Assembly: GCA_020310875.1 (NCBI GenBank)
Contig: CM035406.1
Coordinates: forward strand, 81,160,355-81,224,354
Direction: 5' to 3'
DNA from: Ceratopteris richardii
Lineage: Eukaryota; Streptophyta; Polypodiopsida; Polypodiales; Pteridaceae
DNA length: 64,000 nucleotides
The position numbers and the translations under genes are program-made. How positions within the stretch are numbered: position 1 is the first letter of the stretch; each line of letters starts with the position of its first letter. Below the pieces are notes generated by a model, which was given only the letters and a program-made list of their open reading frames with translations, was not told the DNA's origin and did not search any database. Of this stretch, positions 10,728 through 23,279 are shown piece after piece.

Positions 10728-13434
10728 ATGAACATGACTTCAAAATCAGGTACAAATGATGACCACTTATTCTACATTGACTCAGGATGCTCAAATCATG
10801 TCGCTTGCAATGTAGCACTACTCTCTGATCTTGAGGAACCAAAAGGTAAGCATCAAGTCCAAACAAGTGATGACACCAAGCACTCAGTAGTTGAAGTTGG
10901 AAATGTTAGACTTGTGATGGAGATCAGAACTTGTTGAGTAGGGTACTCTATGTACCAACCATTACCAAAAATCTAATGAGTGTTGGACAGATTGTGGAGA
11001 AAGGTTTGCAGGTTAGATTCAACCAATTTGGAGCATTTGTGGAGGATCGAAGACATGGGTTCAAGAGGATTGCTAAAGGAGGAAAATCAGGTAGACTTTT
11101 CACTTTTGAGTTAGAAGACACAAAGAATATTGCACTATACAGTTATAAAGATCAAACACTTTCAGAGCTTGAGATTTGGCACAAAAGATTAGGGCATGTA
11201 GGAGAAAGAACCTTGAAGCAGATATGCAGGGATCAATGTGTTATTGGAATACCCAATGTTTCCAAAGAACACATGATATATAAATGTAGTTCTTGTCAAT
11301 TTGGGAAGTCTCACAGGTTACCCTTCTCAAGGAAAGGCTACATGCATGAGGACTACCTAGAACTTGTACACACAGATGTATGGGGACCAAGCAAAGACCT
11401 CTCAATCTCAAGATCAAGGTACTATGTATCTTTTATTGATGATTATAGCACGAGGACTGTATTGTACTTCATGAAGCACAAGGATGAAGTATTTAATTGC
11501 TTTAAAAAATATCTTGCACTAGTTGAAAATCAGACAGGAAAGAACTTCAAGAGACTAAGGTCAGATGGAGGAGGTGAGTACTTCTCCAATGAATTTGAAG
11601 ACTTCTTGCAGGACAGAGCCATCAAAAGAGAAACCACCACAAGGTGTACTCCTGAACAGAGTGGGGTAGTTGAGAGAAGAAATAGGTTGATTGTTGAGAC
11701 AGCTAGGTCTATGTTGAATGAAAAAAAGTTACCTAACTATCTATGGGCAGAGAGTGTTTCTACTGCCGCTTATCTCATAAACAGGTTACCATCTAAGTCC
11801 CTTGATGCGATGACACCCTATGAAGCATGGCACGGGAAGAGACCCTCACTTGACCATTGCAGGATATTTGGATGTGTAGAATATGTACACATTCCTTCTC
11901 AGATAAGAGGTAAGCTAGGCCCTAAGGCTGAGAAGTGCATCTTTATTGGATATGATCTAAATAAAAAAGGGTACATGTTTTACAACCCTTCCAATAAGGG
12001 ATTCATGGTTAGTAGAGATGTTGTCTTTGATGAAAATGATTCTTGGTATGAGAATGAATGCAGGAAGTTTAAACTACCCTATGACTTGGAAGAGGAGTTT
12101 CCAACTCTTGCAAAGGAGAAACCTACTCAGAATGAAGACTCAACTTTAGATGATGAAGATGTTATCAACCTTGAAGAGTTCAAGGCATGGAAGTCCAAGG
12201 GCAAAATGAAGATGAAGAAACTTGAAGACATACTTGAATCTTCAACTCACTCAATTAGAAGATCACAAAGAGAAAGCAAAAAACCTATCAGATATGGGTA
12301 TGATACATCTCTTGTTACTAAACACTCAGTTTATCTTGCCAAAGATTTGTCAATTGAAGAACCAAGATCATATGAAGAAGCCATGACCAAGACAAAATGG
12401 AAAGAAGCTATGGATGAGGAGATTGAAGCACTCAAGGAGAGTGATAGATGGGAGTTAGTACCCAAGAAGGAATCCATGAAGGTAATAGGATCCAGATGGA
12501 TCTATAAACTCAAAAGAAACTTTGATGGGTCAATTAATAGGTACAAAGCCAGATTGGTAGCCAAGGGTTTTGCACAAACCCAAGGCATTGACTATGAAGA
12601 AACATTCTCTCCTGTGGCCAAGATGGGAACCATTAGAGTGTTAGTGAGTGTAGCTCCATCAAAAAATTGGAACATGTATCAATTGGATGTAAAAAATGCT
12701 TTCTTGAATGGATGGATTTCAGAGGAGGTATATATGTCACACCCTCTTGGCTATGAGGATCCTAACAAGGTAACATATGTGTGCAAATTGAATAAAGCTC
12801 TTTATGGATTAAAGCAGGCACCTAGGGCATGGAATCACAAGTTGACCACTTACCTTCAAGACAAAGGTTTTGTCATGAGCAAGGCAGACACTTCTCTATT
12901 CATTAAGAGAAGTAATTCAAAGGTAATATACCTTTGTGTTTATGTTGATGACATCATACTTACAGGTAATGATGTTAATGGAATCAGAAAAATCAAAAGC
13001 CAGATGATGAAGGAGTTCAAGATCAATGATCTTGGTCTACTAAAGTATTTTCTTGGGCTTGAGTTAGTCTATACTAACTCAGGAATATACATTACTCAGA
13101 AAAAGTACATACAGGATAAGTTGAGGAAGTTTCAATTGTAGGATGCCAAAGTAGCAAGTACTCCAATGGAGGTAAACCTAAAACTAACTGCCCATGAAGG
13201 TGATGAAATTAATGACATTACAAGTTATCAAAGCATGGTTGGTAGCTTGAACTATGCTACCTTAACAAGGATAGATATTGCATATGGAGTTAGTGTGCTA
13301 AGTCAATTTATGCACAAGCCAAGAGTACCTCACTTAGAGGCTGCCAAGAGAATCTTGAAGTATCTCAAGGGTACACAACATCATGGTTTGTATTTTCCTT
13401 ACACTTCAGATATTGATATCAAGATCTATTCATA
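10728..13434 (+). pseudogene. Copia pol remnant (PR-INT-RT-RNase H)
   Basis: 10728-10937 encodes the protease motif FYIDSGCSNH. A frameshift near 10920-10937 then moves to the 10931-13141 frame. That frame has the integrase zinc motif (H-H...CSSCQFGK), the catalytic triad in HTDVWGP, RSDGGGEY and GVVERRNR, and the RT motifs LDVKNAFLNG, LYGLKQAPRAWN and YVDD. A TAG at 13139-13141 follows, and the same frame continues at 13166 into the RT/RNase H connection (VGSLNYAT, IAYGVSVLSQF). It breaks off at IKIYS where RNase H should begin. Polyprotein processing, reverse transcription and integration would all be lost. Confidence 0.92.
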
Positions 13435-13437
13435 ACT

Positions 13438-16400
13438 GCCATTGGTATCAATCACCTCTGGGCTAATAATCTTGCATACACGAGCGAAGATAGAAACCAT
13501 AGGTGGTTGGCGGTTACATTCATCAACCGCTTCCAATTCTCCCTGATTTCTATGTATGATCCAAATGAGGATGTTGCGAGGATCGATACTTGGTCCTCCC
13601 TGGATTCGTTTTCTCATAATGTCATGATTTGCGGTGACTTCAATATGGTGGAGGACTCCTCTGATAGGTGGAACAACAAGGGCCGTATCATTGATGGCCA
13701 AGAGAAAGACACATGGAACCAAACCAAACTATTCATGGATCTAGTCAAAGTGAAGGACTGGAATGGCTTTTCTTGGTCCAATCTTCAATGGGGTGAGGAC
13801 TTGAGGAAAGCGAGACTCGACAGAAGCTACATTTCGCAAAATTTCATCCATCGATGGGGTCCTCCTAGCCTAACGCAACGTATCGACCTCACCATCTCAC
13901 ACCACTACCAAATGGTGCTCACCTTCCCCCCGTCACCTAAAAGTTGCAAGGCACCTTGGTTTCACGCCAGCCCATTTGTCTTTTCGCTCCCCTCTATCCA
14001 CCATGAAATCACTAATGCATGGCTTGAGGCCTTTGCTGTCTTCACCTCTCTGGCCAAGTGTTGGAGAAACGCGGTGGAAAAGTCTCATTAGATCTTGATT
14101 ATGACCACGAAGGCTCTCAAAACCATCCGCCGAAGACGTAGAGAAAACCTATACCACCAGCTCCGGAGACTCGAAGAAGAAGTTAATAAAGGGAAGATTC
14201 AATCTCAGAAGGTGCTCCAAAATATCAGAGCAAGACTAAGATAGGAGGAGGAGATCAAAAGGAGAAATCTTCAAATTTACTTTAAGGAATGGTGGGCTGG
14301 TAAGGCGAATAGACCTTCCAAAGAGATGTGCAATATTCTCAGAAGAAAACAAATTAGAGAGGAGATCCCGCTACTGCTTGACAAGGATGGGGCGGAATGT
14401 AAAACAGTGGAAGAAAACATTCGCATTATAGAAGCACACTTCACGAGTCTCCTGGGTAGTGCTTGTCCCCTCTCCCCTCATAGGCGGGATTGCATGGCCA
14501 CCATCTGTCGGACTTCCCTGCATAGAATCCCATGCAACTTGAGTGCTCTACTTGACGCTTCCTTTTCGGAACAAGAGATCCTGGAAGTTATCGATTCGCT
14601 TCCGAACGACAAGAGCCCGGGGCCTGATGGGCTCACTAATGAGTTCTTTATATATTTCGAATATGTGGTGGCCACCCCCTTGTGTCTTGTTTGGCTTGAG
14701 GCTCTCAAGTTCGGCACCCTTGCCACTTGTCTCAACAACGGCATCATCAAATTTATATATAAAAAAGGGGAGAGGAACAGAATTGAGAACTGGAGACCTA
14801 TCACAATGCTTCAAACCAGATATAAGATTCTTGCTAAAGTCATTGCCAATAGGATATAATGTCATTTAGACCAGTGGCTTAGCAAAGATAAAAAAGGCTT
14901 CATTAAGGGAAGGTCAATATTGGAAGCCATCATTGATATCTAGGAAGGTCTTGACTATGCTAAAGAATCTAATCAGGACATTGTTTTCCTCAAGACTGAC
15001 TTTGACAAAGCCTACGACAGATTGGAATGGGAATATATTTTATAATCTCTAAAAGTCCTCGGGTGTAGTCAGAGATTCCTCAGGACGATGTCCACTCTCC
15101 TAGGCAACACTTTGACCAAAGTCAATGTCAATGGACATCTTTTGAAGGGAATCAAATTGACACGATTCATCAGGCAAGGTTGCCCATTGGCCCCGCTGCT
15201 CTTTGCCATCACCACTGAAGGAATGAGCCGACTTGTGGAGCAACAGATGTAGCTTGGTCACATAAGAGGCATCACTTTGCCACATAACTATGGGTAAATC
15301 ACAATGAGGCTATTTGCAAATGACACAAATGCCTTTGTTCACACTGACGATACCAGCTTGGAAACCTTTTGGTGGTGCCTCGACACATTTTGTGAGGCCT
15401 CTGGATCCAGAATTAACCATACCAAGACTGCATTTAGGGCTATCAAAGGGAATCAACCCAATCTCCTCACTATGCAAGGATGCCAAAGCATTCAATCAGG
15501 TCAAGTTGTTCACATTCTTGGTATCCCCTTGGGATTCGGTGTTACTCTAGAACAAAGGTGGGCTTGGGTCCTCGCTAGATTGAATAATAAAATTAACTAC
15601 TGGAGGGGTTTGCAAATCAATCTTGCTGGCCGGGCCATGATGATCAACACGTTCCTCATATCCTCAATCATATACTTTCTTTCTTGTTGGAGACCGAAAA
15701 ATCAAGATTTATCCAAATTAGAAAGTACTTATAGGAACTTCCTCTAGACTGGGGACCATAACAGGAGGGGAGTGCCTAAAATCAAATGGTCCATATGCAC
15801 TAGCCAAAAGGAGAATGGGGGTCTGGGTATTATGGACATTGCCAGCATGGCCAATAAACTTGCGGCTAAGTGGATAATTAAGGCGTGGTGCAACAGAGAT
15901 TCCTCTAGGGCTACATTAATTCTCAGAAACACAAATGTGATTACTTTGGTAGGCTACCCTGGATGGAAAAACCTCGACATCCTCACCTTCCTATTCACTT
16001 CGATTCCGATCTCACCCAAAGGATCGATCTTGGTAAGATCCTTGTGGTTGAGGTGGAACACATTCAAACCTCACATCAGAATCCGTGAAGATTGGAAGTG
16101 GGCTGCAGGTATAAGACAAAATGACTCTATTTGGTTCTGGATCCAAGGCATGAGAAACGTGGAGCCCGGGAATGTCTTGAGTGCCAAGAGAGTTTGGAAT
16201 AAGGGATTCAAACAATGGAAGCACCTTTGGAAATAGGACACGAATAGATGGGTGGACTTTGAGGATCTTGACCCTACTACCATGGTCACATAAAGGGAAT
16301 GGAATGTTTTACTGAGCAGACGCCAAGCTTGGGACCGATATAAAATCCGACTACTTATGGGACAGGACGCTTCAAACCGAATGTGCCTTAAATGGTATAA

Positions 16401-17040
16401 TGTTAATCGCCTCTCCAAGCTTCCATATGTCGAAGCTTGCAATGACATTCACATCAGTTTTAACAAGAGATGGTGTCTCAAGTGGACGCGACTTCGATGG
16501 GATATGAAATTTATGTCTATCTGGCACCCTCTCATTGAAAACAAAAAGTCGGTTCTCCTATGGAAAATCCTACACCGTCGAATATGGAACAATGCAAAAG
16601 CCAACAAGATCTGTGGCGTTCCGCCCTGGTGCAAGCAATGTTGCCGTAGCAAAGAGGATATTGGTCACCTGTTCTTTGCTTGCCCTAAATCCCTTTGGTT
16701 CTGGAGGGTCCTGGGTCGTTCTTTGGGACTCCAAGAACAAATCAATTGGAAGCAAGCCCTCATTGGTGAAGCGATCGACTGCTCTGCGAATGCAATTAGG
16801 GGAGAGATCCTTTGGAAGATTTGGCGAGAAACATGTGCTCAAAACTTTGGCAATACCCCCAAGGAGTGGTCGATCGAGAAGTCCCTTTTCCTTCTCGACA
16901 AAAGAATCGCCAACTGTAAGAAAACCCCCCTTTTTAGACATCACAAAGAGCTACATTATGTCAACAATAAGCTTAAAACCAAGTGGGTTCCACATGATGG
17001 GGATGCGAGGTTTATCAACCTCCTCTATAACTCCATGTAA
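13438..17040 (+). pseudogene. LINE ORF2 remnant (endonuclease-RT-zf-RVT)
   Basis: All coding blocks keep a single frame from 13438 to 17040, broken only by stops (for example 14089-14091, 14857-14859, 15745-15747, 16234-16236). The endonuclease keeps CGDFNMVED but its final catalytic SDH motif reads SHH (near 13900). RT has FDKAYDRLEWEY (near 15000), and its active-site FADD motif reads FAND (15310-15321), so the first catalytic aspartate is lost. The C-terminal zf-RVT-like segment (about 16540-16700) has CGVPPWCKQCC and GHLFFACP. ORF2 proteins nick target DNA and reverse-transcribe their own RNA there. This copy could do neither. Confidence 0.88.
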
Positions 17041-17275
17041 CTCCATGGAAGCCTTGCAAGGCCTACCACAAAGGCTATGGCAGATCATCGGAATGAAAAT
17101 TAATCATCAAAAATATATCAGTTGGAAGGCAGCTCTGCTAGGAGAAGCGAGTGGTCGCTCTGCGAATCTCTGGAACGCTCGAAACTCTGGTCGATTGAGT
17201 ATTCACTGTTCCCCCTTGGCAAAAGGATTGCTAATTGTAAGAAACCCCCCTTTTCAAGAGTCATCTATTATTCCT
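17041..17275 (+). repeat. Diverged duplicate of the LINE 3' coding segment
   Basis: Parts of 17068-17275 repeat 16735-16960 with deletions. Shared landmarks include ATCAxxxxGAAG...GCT, CTCTGCGAAT and AAGAAACCCCCCTTTT. This implies a local tandem duplication or a template jump within the LINE. Confidence 0.6.
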
Positions 17276-17489
17276 TTTGATCAAGGTCACACTTTACCCA
17301 TGTGGGCCTCGCATGTGTGTGATGAGTGGGCGATTAACCTTTTTCTTGTAAAGCCATCTACACTCTGTAAAAGCTTCCCCTGCTTTGTGGGATTTGGGGG
17401 ATCCCGTGGGTACTAGTCCCCTTCTTTTGTATTTTTCCTCTATTTAATTCAAGTCCAGGAGAGTAGGCTAAGGCCGAACTTCCGTTATT

Positions 17490-17499
17490 AAAAAAAAAA
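17490..17499 (+). other. LINE poly(A) tail
   Basis: Run of ten A after a non-coding tail, marking the 3' end of the LINE copy. Confidence 0.8.
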
Positions 17500-17500
17500 G

Positions 17501-18365
17501 GGACAAGTTAAGATAGTCCTCTAGTGCCTTGTGCGACACAACAAGAAGCTAGTGAGGGGATAGGCGGGAAAGCTTTGAAGTTGCTATGGCGGTTCCATGA
17601 CCAACGCGGGCTAGATTTCTTGCGTACCTTCTTCTAGGCAGTGTGCTTTTGTGCTACTTGATACTTCTGGTCCAAGGTTAGGAAAGCATGATGTGCTGAA
17701 GTATTCATGGCTGCCATAGCTTTGCTCACAGTTAGCCCTCTCTGAGCGTGTCTCATCGTTTGCTTTACTAGAGTCAGAATCATTTTGCAGAGGTGTAGTG
17801 TTCTTTTGCGAAGGTGTCGTTGTTGGGTCTCGGTGTTGCTTCCCTCCTCCCCCTCCCCTCTAGGTTGAGGGGTTGAGTTGCGATTCTCCCCGGGCCTTGT
17901 GGTATCACGATATTCGCGTGTATCGCATAGTGTGGTGCTGATTTTGCTTTGTGAAGCCTAGAGAAGTATCATTTCGCTTGATCTCGGGATACCTGACAAA
18001 GTTTCATATTTCTTGCTTTCGGTATCGTGAAGCCGTTTGAAGTATCGTATCGCATTCTTTGGTATCATTGAGCAAGCTTAGTATCCTTGTCGAGTGGTAT
18101 CGCTTCTTGTGAGGTATCATCATGCCTGCATGTTTCTTTTAAGGTATCGTATCGCCTGCGAGCTTAGTATCGTTGTTGGGTGATTTCGCTTTTCTTGAGG
18201 TATCGTGGCTTCTTTGTTGGGGTGTGTGTTGTTTCGCAAGGATTTGTTTGTCTGTGAGGGTTATAGTGCTTCCCCCTCTTTGAGGTGCACTGTAGTTCTA
18301 GTATCATGAGGCTTTGTAGGTGCCTTGTCAAGTGACCTCCTTTGTTTTAGTTTCCTGAGTCTTGT
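17501..18365 (+). repeat. ATCG-rich fragment resembling a Gypsy leader
   Basis: No gene. The region from about 17890 to 18230 is rich in GTATCGT, TATCGC and related motifs, like the leader at 27230-27990 of the large Gypsy. It ends abruptly at a TNP2-like block at 18366. Probably a leader or LTR fragment of a related element. No LTR pair was found. Confidence 0.45.
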
Positions 18366-19437
18366 TCGTGGTATTGTGGCTTGGACTATTCATGATTTTT
18401 TAGGATATGGTGTTTGTTCAGGTATTGATGTAATTTCTTTATTCAATATGCATATAAATAAATGTGAGTTAATCTAATTATATTTTTTTCATTTTCATGA
18501 TGCAGGAATATCTACTAAGGGTAATAAAGCTTGTCAATATTGTGGTGATTGGTTGAGATCAATCTATACTAAGAATGTGAAAAAAAATGTTTATGTTTGA
18601 CATCGACGATTCTTGCCTGATGATCATCCATAAGATCTAAAAGAGAAGCAATACATTTTAATGGAGAACTTGAAACAGGTCAGTGTCCAAAACCTATGAT
18701 GTCTATGGATTAGTATAAAAAATGGACAGATGCACCTCTGATAGATCTAGAATAAGAAATCTTCAGTGATGATGAAGATAATGAGTATGTGAAGAGAGGT
18801 AAAGGAAAATTGCCACTCGCAGAGAAGATATCAATATGGTATTCTTTGGAGTATTAGAAAGACTTAAAGGTATGTCATCTTCTTGATCCTATGCATATAT
18901 TCAAAAATATTGGTTATTCACTATGGAAACATCTTCTTGGACTAAAAGATAACATAGCATTAAGGAATTATTTGAAAGATCAAAACTCAAAACCAAAGTT
19001 ATGGCCAATTTTTGATAGACATCGATAGAAAACGACTTATGCACCTACTCCTTGGGTACTTACAACAAAAGAGATACAAACTATCAACAATAGGACTCAA
19101 TTGATTTGGACTCCTACAGGATATAGAGCATCTTTCCAAAACATGTTTACTAAGGATGATAAGAGCTTATCTGGGTTAAAGACCCATATTTTAACTTTGG
19201 TTATCGATGGATGTACAACAAAAGGAGTATGAGATGTGATCTATCGTTACGGCATATTGATGTCTCGCATTAACGAATCATTTGATTCTAACCATATATT
19301 TTGGGTAGTTCATGTTTGAGGTTTGAATACTCTGAAAGATGATTTTCCATGCTTTTCTTATTAAAATATGGATCAGAACCCAAGAGCTTGTGAAATCAGC
19401 TGGGGGGGGGGGTTTGCCATCTAGAGTTTTCCGTCTT
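18366..19437 (+). pseudogene. CACTA TNP2-like transposase remnant, copy 2
   Basis: Same landmarks as copy 1 from the WTIHDF block onward, including the intron-like segment, the stop before HRRFLP, and about 100 bases missing from copy 1 (DDHP...REAIHFNG block). Many extra stops and small deletions are present, so no long frame remains. Its left edge is an abrupt junction with the ATCG-rich fragment. Its right edge runs directly into R1-like sequence. Confidence 0.7.
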
Positions 19438-19829
19438 CAACAGCCATCTATGAGGATAACGAAGCAGAACTCGTAAAACCTTTGTTTACGCTGACTAAGT
19501 GTGCAGATTGAGGTGCAATAATAAAAAGAACCATATATTAGCGGAGGTTAAGTGATTTGCATTATTGCTTGATCAATTTCTTTGCAGTTTCATCATATTC
19601 TGATATTTGGCATTGAAATTCACTTTTCCCTCATGTGAAACATAGATGAATGCATTAAGGAACATCATTTTCGGCATTGAAATTCGCTTTTCCCTCATGT
19701 GAAACATAGACGAATGTGTTAAGGAGCATCAGTAGGTCATTATGCATCGCGTGGAGGATAATTCATTTTTAGATTGCAAATGTTCGAAAAGATGTGAAAA
19801 ACAATCCAAATAATTTATAGTTATGTACA
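19438..19829. repeat. R1-like partial copy 3
   Basis: Matches the segment after 7637 and the first 220 bases of the window, then jumps at about 19824 to sequence equivalent to 3388 in cassette copy 1. No gene. Confidence 0.55.
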
Positions 19830-19889
19830 ATTTCCATTCTTTGTATATCATTTGAATTGTGCTATTTTCATTATTTAGCATACTCACAC

Positions 19890-20710
19890 TTATTGATATG
19901 CACATATACACTTATACATGATGAAGATGCACGTTCACACATATACACATATACGCATGCACATACACACACATACATGTGCACATACACTTATACAAAC
20001 ACACATGTACACATGCATATGCACAAACATTTCTACAACCACATAAAAAGACTTGCATGCATGCATTATTGCATATATACATACACATACACACCTTAAC
20101 ATATACTTAAATACATGTATATGCACATCCACATGCATGCACATTCACATGCAAGCACATGGATGCAAATGGAAATGCATCCACACGCACATGCATGTTT
20201 CATACATATATACATGCATATACATACACGTGTATATGTTTATACACATACACATACATATGCACGTATGTGTATATACACACACATACACATATATATG
20301 CACATACGTACACACACATAAACACATACACACAGACACATGCACATACATACATATACACATATAAATGCACATACACATATACACATACACTTACACA
20401 TATACATGCACATACATATACACACACATACACATGCACATGCACATACACATATACACTTACACATCCAGATGCACATACATACATATACACACACATA
20501 CACATACATACACATATACACGTACGCATGCACATGCACATACATGCATATACAAATATACATATGTACATACATTCATATACACACACATATGCACATG
20601 CACATACACACTCATACTTACATATACATATACATGCATATAGACATACTTACACATATAGATATATACCTACATGTGCATATATACATTTTATATACAC
20701 ACAAGCACAC
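19890..20710. repeat. AC/CATA-rich microsatellite, cassette copy 2
   Basis: Same landmark order as 3470-4246 but without a TRIM insertion. Low-complexity frames on both strands are not genes. Confidence 0.9.
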
Positions 20711-20847
20711 ATAAATATGAATGAATTATATCATTAAATTACTAAAACACATGCTTAATATAAACAATTATAACAATCAATAGAACAAAACTTTTCATTA
20801 CTTAATACCATACTTTTAATTCAAAACATAACTGACATGAACAATAT

Positions 20848-20849
<2 letters not shown>

Positions 20850-20929
<80 letters not shown>

Positions 20930-20935
20930 TGCGTC
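20850..20935. repeat. (AT)n then (GT)n microsatellite
   Basis: Shorter homologue of 5140-5337. Confidence 0.95.
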
Positions 20936-20939
20936 AATG

Positions 20940-21700
20940 TAAATACATATCCAATGTCATAATCAAGAATCCTAATCATCATCATGATTAGCATCATGAT
21001 CATCCTCATCCTCATCATCACGATCATCCGCATGATCTGATGTATCTGTGTGAGCACCCTATGATGATCGAGATCGTCCCTCCTATGTTTGTCTCTCCAC
21101 CTCATCCATATCTGCATCTCCATAATACTCCTGTATTACATATAACACAGATAAATAAGTAAAACAATTAAAACATCCATAAAAATAAAATAATTATACA
21201 AAATTTAATAATACTCACAAAGGCATCCGGTTGATCTCACATATACTCGTTCAAATGCCGATATCCAAAATGTGTGCATAATCGATCTCATGTTTCATAT
21301 GATATTGGACATAATCCTTTTCCTTCATTGAAACAAATAAAAAAGATCAGTTTCTTGCATTTTATTTAAAATAAAAAGTATACTCACAATAACACATATA
21401 CTTACAAATGTAGCTACAAAACCATGATGGCCCATTTGGCCTAGGTGCGATGTGTGGCCCAACTCAACTCTCTTCTTTGCAGGAGCCTGTTTATTGAAAG
21501 AAAAAGGAAATACATAAATTTAATGTAAAGAAATACTAAAATATACGTATAAATATAGACTATTAATTTGTATACCTTCTGCTGAGGAAATGACTCTTGA
21601 AGACGTAGTTGTGTACAAAAAAACTACCATGTCTCAGGTGGTATGTTAGGTCGCCTCTTATTTTTTTCCACCATACAATATCTCCTGTTAATTTAATCTC
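20940..21700 (-). pseudogene. CACTA ORF1-like remnant, copy 2
   Basis: Minus-strand blocks match copies 1 and 3: WKKIRGDLTYHLRHGSFFV (about 21690-21580), the LGQMGHHGF block (about 21480-21405), the third block (about 21335-21220), and the acidic DDEDEDDHD tail (about 21120-20960). Internal stops are present. Inferred to be a DNA-binding or accessory transposition protein of a CACTA element. Confidence 0.45.
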
Positions 21701-21862
21701 AAACAAAAAAAAAGAATCATAATACATACACATATATACACACACATACACATACCCACATACACATATACATGCAAACATATACACATACATATATGCA
21801 TACATGTACACATATACATACATAATGGAGAGGTATTAATGTCATTGATGTATCAAAAAGCA

Positions 21863-22767
21863 TCAATGAAAGATATATTACAGTTCGTGGTATTGTGGTT
21901 TGGACTATTCTTAATTTTCTAAGATATGGTGTTTGTTCAGGTATTGATGTAATCTTTTTATTCAATATGCATACAAGTAAATGTGAGTTAATCTAATTAT
22001 ATTTTTATCATTTTCATGATATATGAATATCTACTAAGAGTTATAAAGCTTGTATATATTGTGATGATTGGTTGAGATCAATCTATAGTAAGAATGTGAA
22101 CAAAAATATTTATCTTTGACATCAACTATTCTGGCATAATGATCATCCATTAAGATCTAAAAGAGAAGCAATACATTTTAATGGAAAACTTGAAATAGGT
22201 TAGTGTCCAAAACCTATGACGCGTATGGATTGGTATAAGAAATGGACAGATGCACCTCTGATAGATCCAAAAATAGAAATCTTCAGTGATGATGAAGATG
22301 TGAAGAGAGGTAAAGGAAACTTGGCACTCGTAGAGAAGATATCAATATGGTATTCTTTAGAGTATTGGAAAGAGTTAAAAGTATGTCATCTTCTTGGTCC
22401 TATGCATATATTCAAGAATATTGGTTAATTACTATGGCAACATCTTCTTGGACTAAAAGAGACCATAGCATCAAGGAATGATTTGAAAGATCAAAACTCA
22501 AAACCAAAGTTAGTGCCAGTTTTTGATAGACATTGACAAGAAACGACTTATGCACCTGCTCCTTGGGTAATTACAACAAAAGAGATACAGACTATCAACA
22601 ATAGGATTCAATTGATTCAGACTCCTACAGGATATGGAGCATCTTTCCAAAACATGTTTACTATGGATGATAAGAGCTTATCTGGGTTAAAGACCCATGA
22701 CTGGCATAACGTTTTGAGACATATTTTACGTTTGGTTATCGATGTATGTACAATGAAAGGAGTATGA
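21863..22767 (+). pseudogene. CACTA TNP2-like transposase remnant, copy 3 (truncated)
   Basis: Follows the same order as copy 1. The longest open piece is 22216-22428, with a deletion of two codons in the SDDED run and a premature TAA after FKNIG. It shares the stop before the HRRFLP-equivalent position (near 22118). Similarity ends at about 22767, where the sequence joins the palindrome-bearing segment of the next cassette. Confidence 0.7.
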
Positions 22768-22779
22768 GAAATGAGGACC

Positions 22780-23110
22780 AATATGACATTTTTATCGAGG
22801 TGTGGCACAACCGGATGTGCGACGCTCATAGTGAGCATCGATAAAGCGAGGATTTAAGAAACCTTCACATAAGCAACACTAATTTGTGTCGCATAAGCGA
22901 CCATAAATAACGTCGCTTATGGGATGCCAATTCCACTGCTTTTTATGATGCCTTACCATCGCTTACATGATGGCTTTTTGATGAAAAAATTTAAAACATT
23001 GGACACTCTTCCATTGGCATCTTCATGCATCTAGTCGAAGAGGTCTCCAACGTTCACAATGCGCCGCACTTACGAACTGAAACAATCGCTTGCAGAATTG
23101 TTGTTTTTTC
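22780..23110. repeat. CACTA-like subterminal region, copy 2
   Basis: Homologue of about 2902-3235, with the TAAGCGAC/GTCGCTTA motifs and the palindrome at 22821-22839 (one arm mismatch). No gene. Confidence 0.5.
22821..22839. repeat. Imperfect palindrome, copy 3
   Basis: GACGCTCA-TAG-TGAGCATC, one mismatch relative to the perfect site at 9778. Confidence 0.75.
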
Positions 23111-23119
23111 TAATCTCTA

Positions 23120-23212
23120 TCTGATTGTCTCTTTCTATCTCTCTTTCTCTCTTTCTACCTCTTTCTCTCTTTGAATTCTCTCTCTCTGTCTCTCTCTCTT
23201 TATTGAAGGTTA
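23120..23212. repeat. CT-rich microsatellite
   Basis: Homologue of 3241-3335. Confidence 0.9.
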
Positions 23213-23279
23213 TTCATTTGCATATCATTTTATTTGTGTTATTTTCATTCGTTAGCATACTCACACTTATTGATATGCA

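Larger units (their letters stand above)
9800..13434 (+). mobile_element. Truncated Ty1/Copia element, plus strand
   Basis: Gag, protease, integrase, RT and part of RNase H appear in Copia order, but both ends are missing. There is no 5' LTR or primer site, and the sequence stops within RNase H at 13434. It is related to, but clearly distinct from, the nested minus-strand Copia array (shared VPTITKNL and SVGQ blocks). At least two frameshifts and several stops make it inactive. The left edge abuts the R1 palindrome and the right edge abuts the LINE. Confidence 0.92.
13436..17499 (+). mobile_element. 5'-truncated L1-type LINE
   Basis: Endonuclease C-terminal part, RT and a C-terminal cysteine/histidine segment lie in one frame, followed by a non-coding tail and an A-run at 17490-17499. 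The first part of ORF2 and all of ORF1 are missing, as expected from incomplete reverse transcription. I could not identify a target-site duplication. Confidence 0.88.

Noticed and set aside
13507..14091. Host endonuclease/phosphatase gene
   Set aside because: It is the C-terminal part of a LINE endonuclease, continuous in frame with LINE RT and ending in a poly(A) tail.
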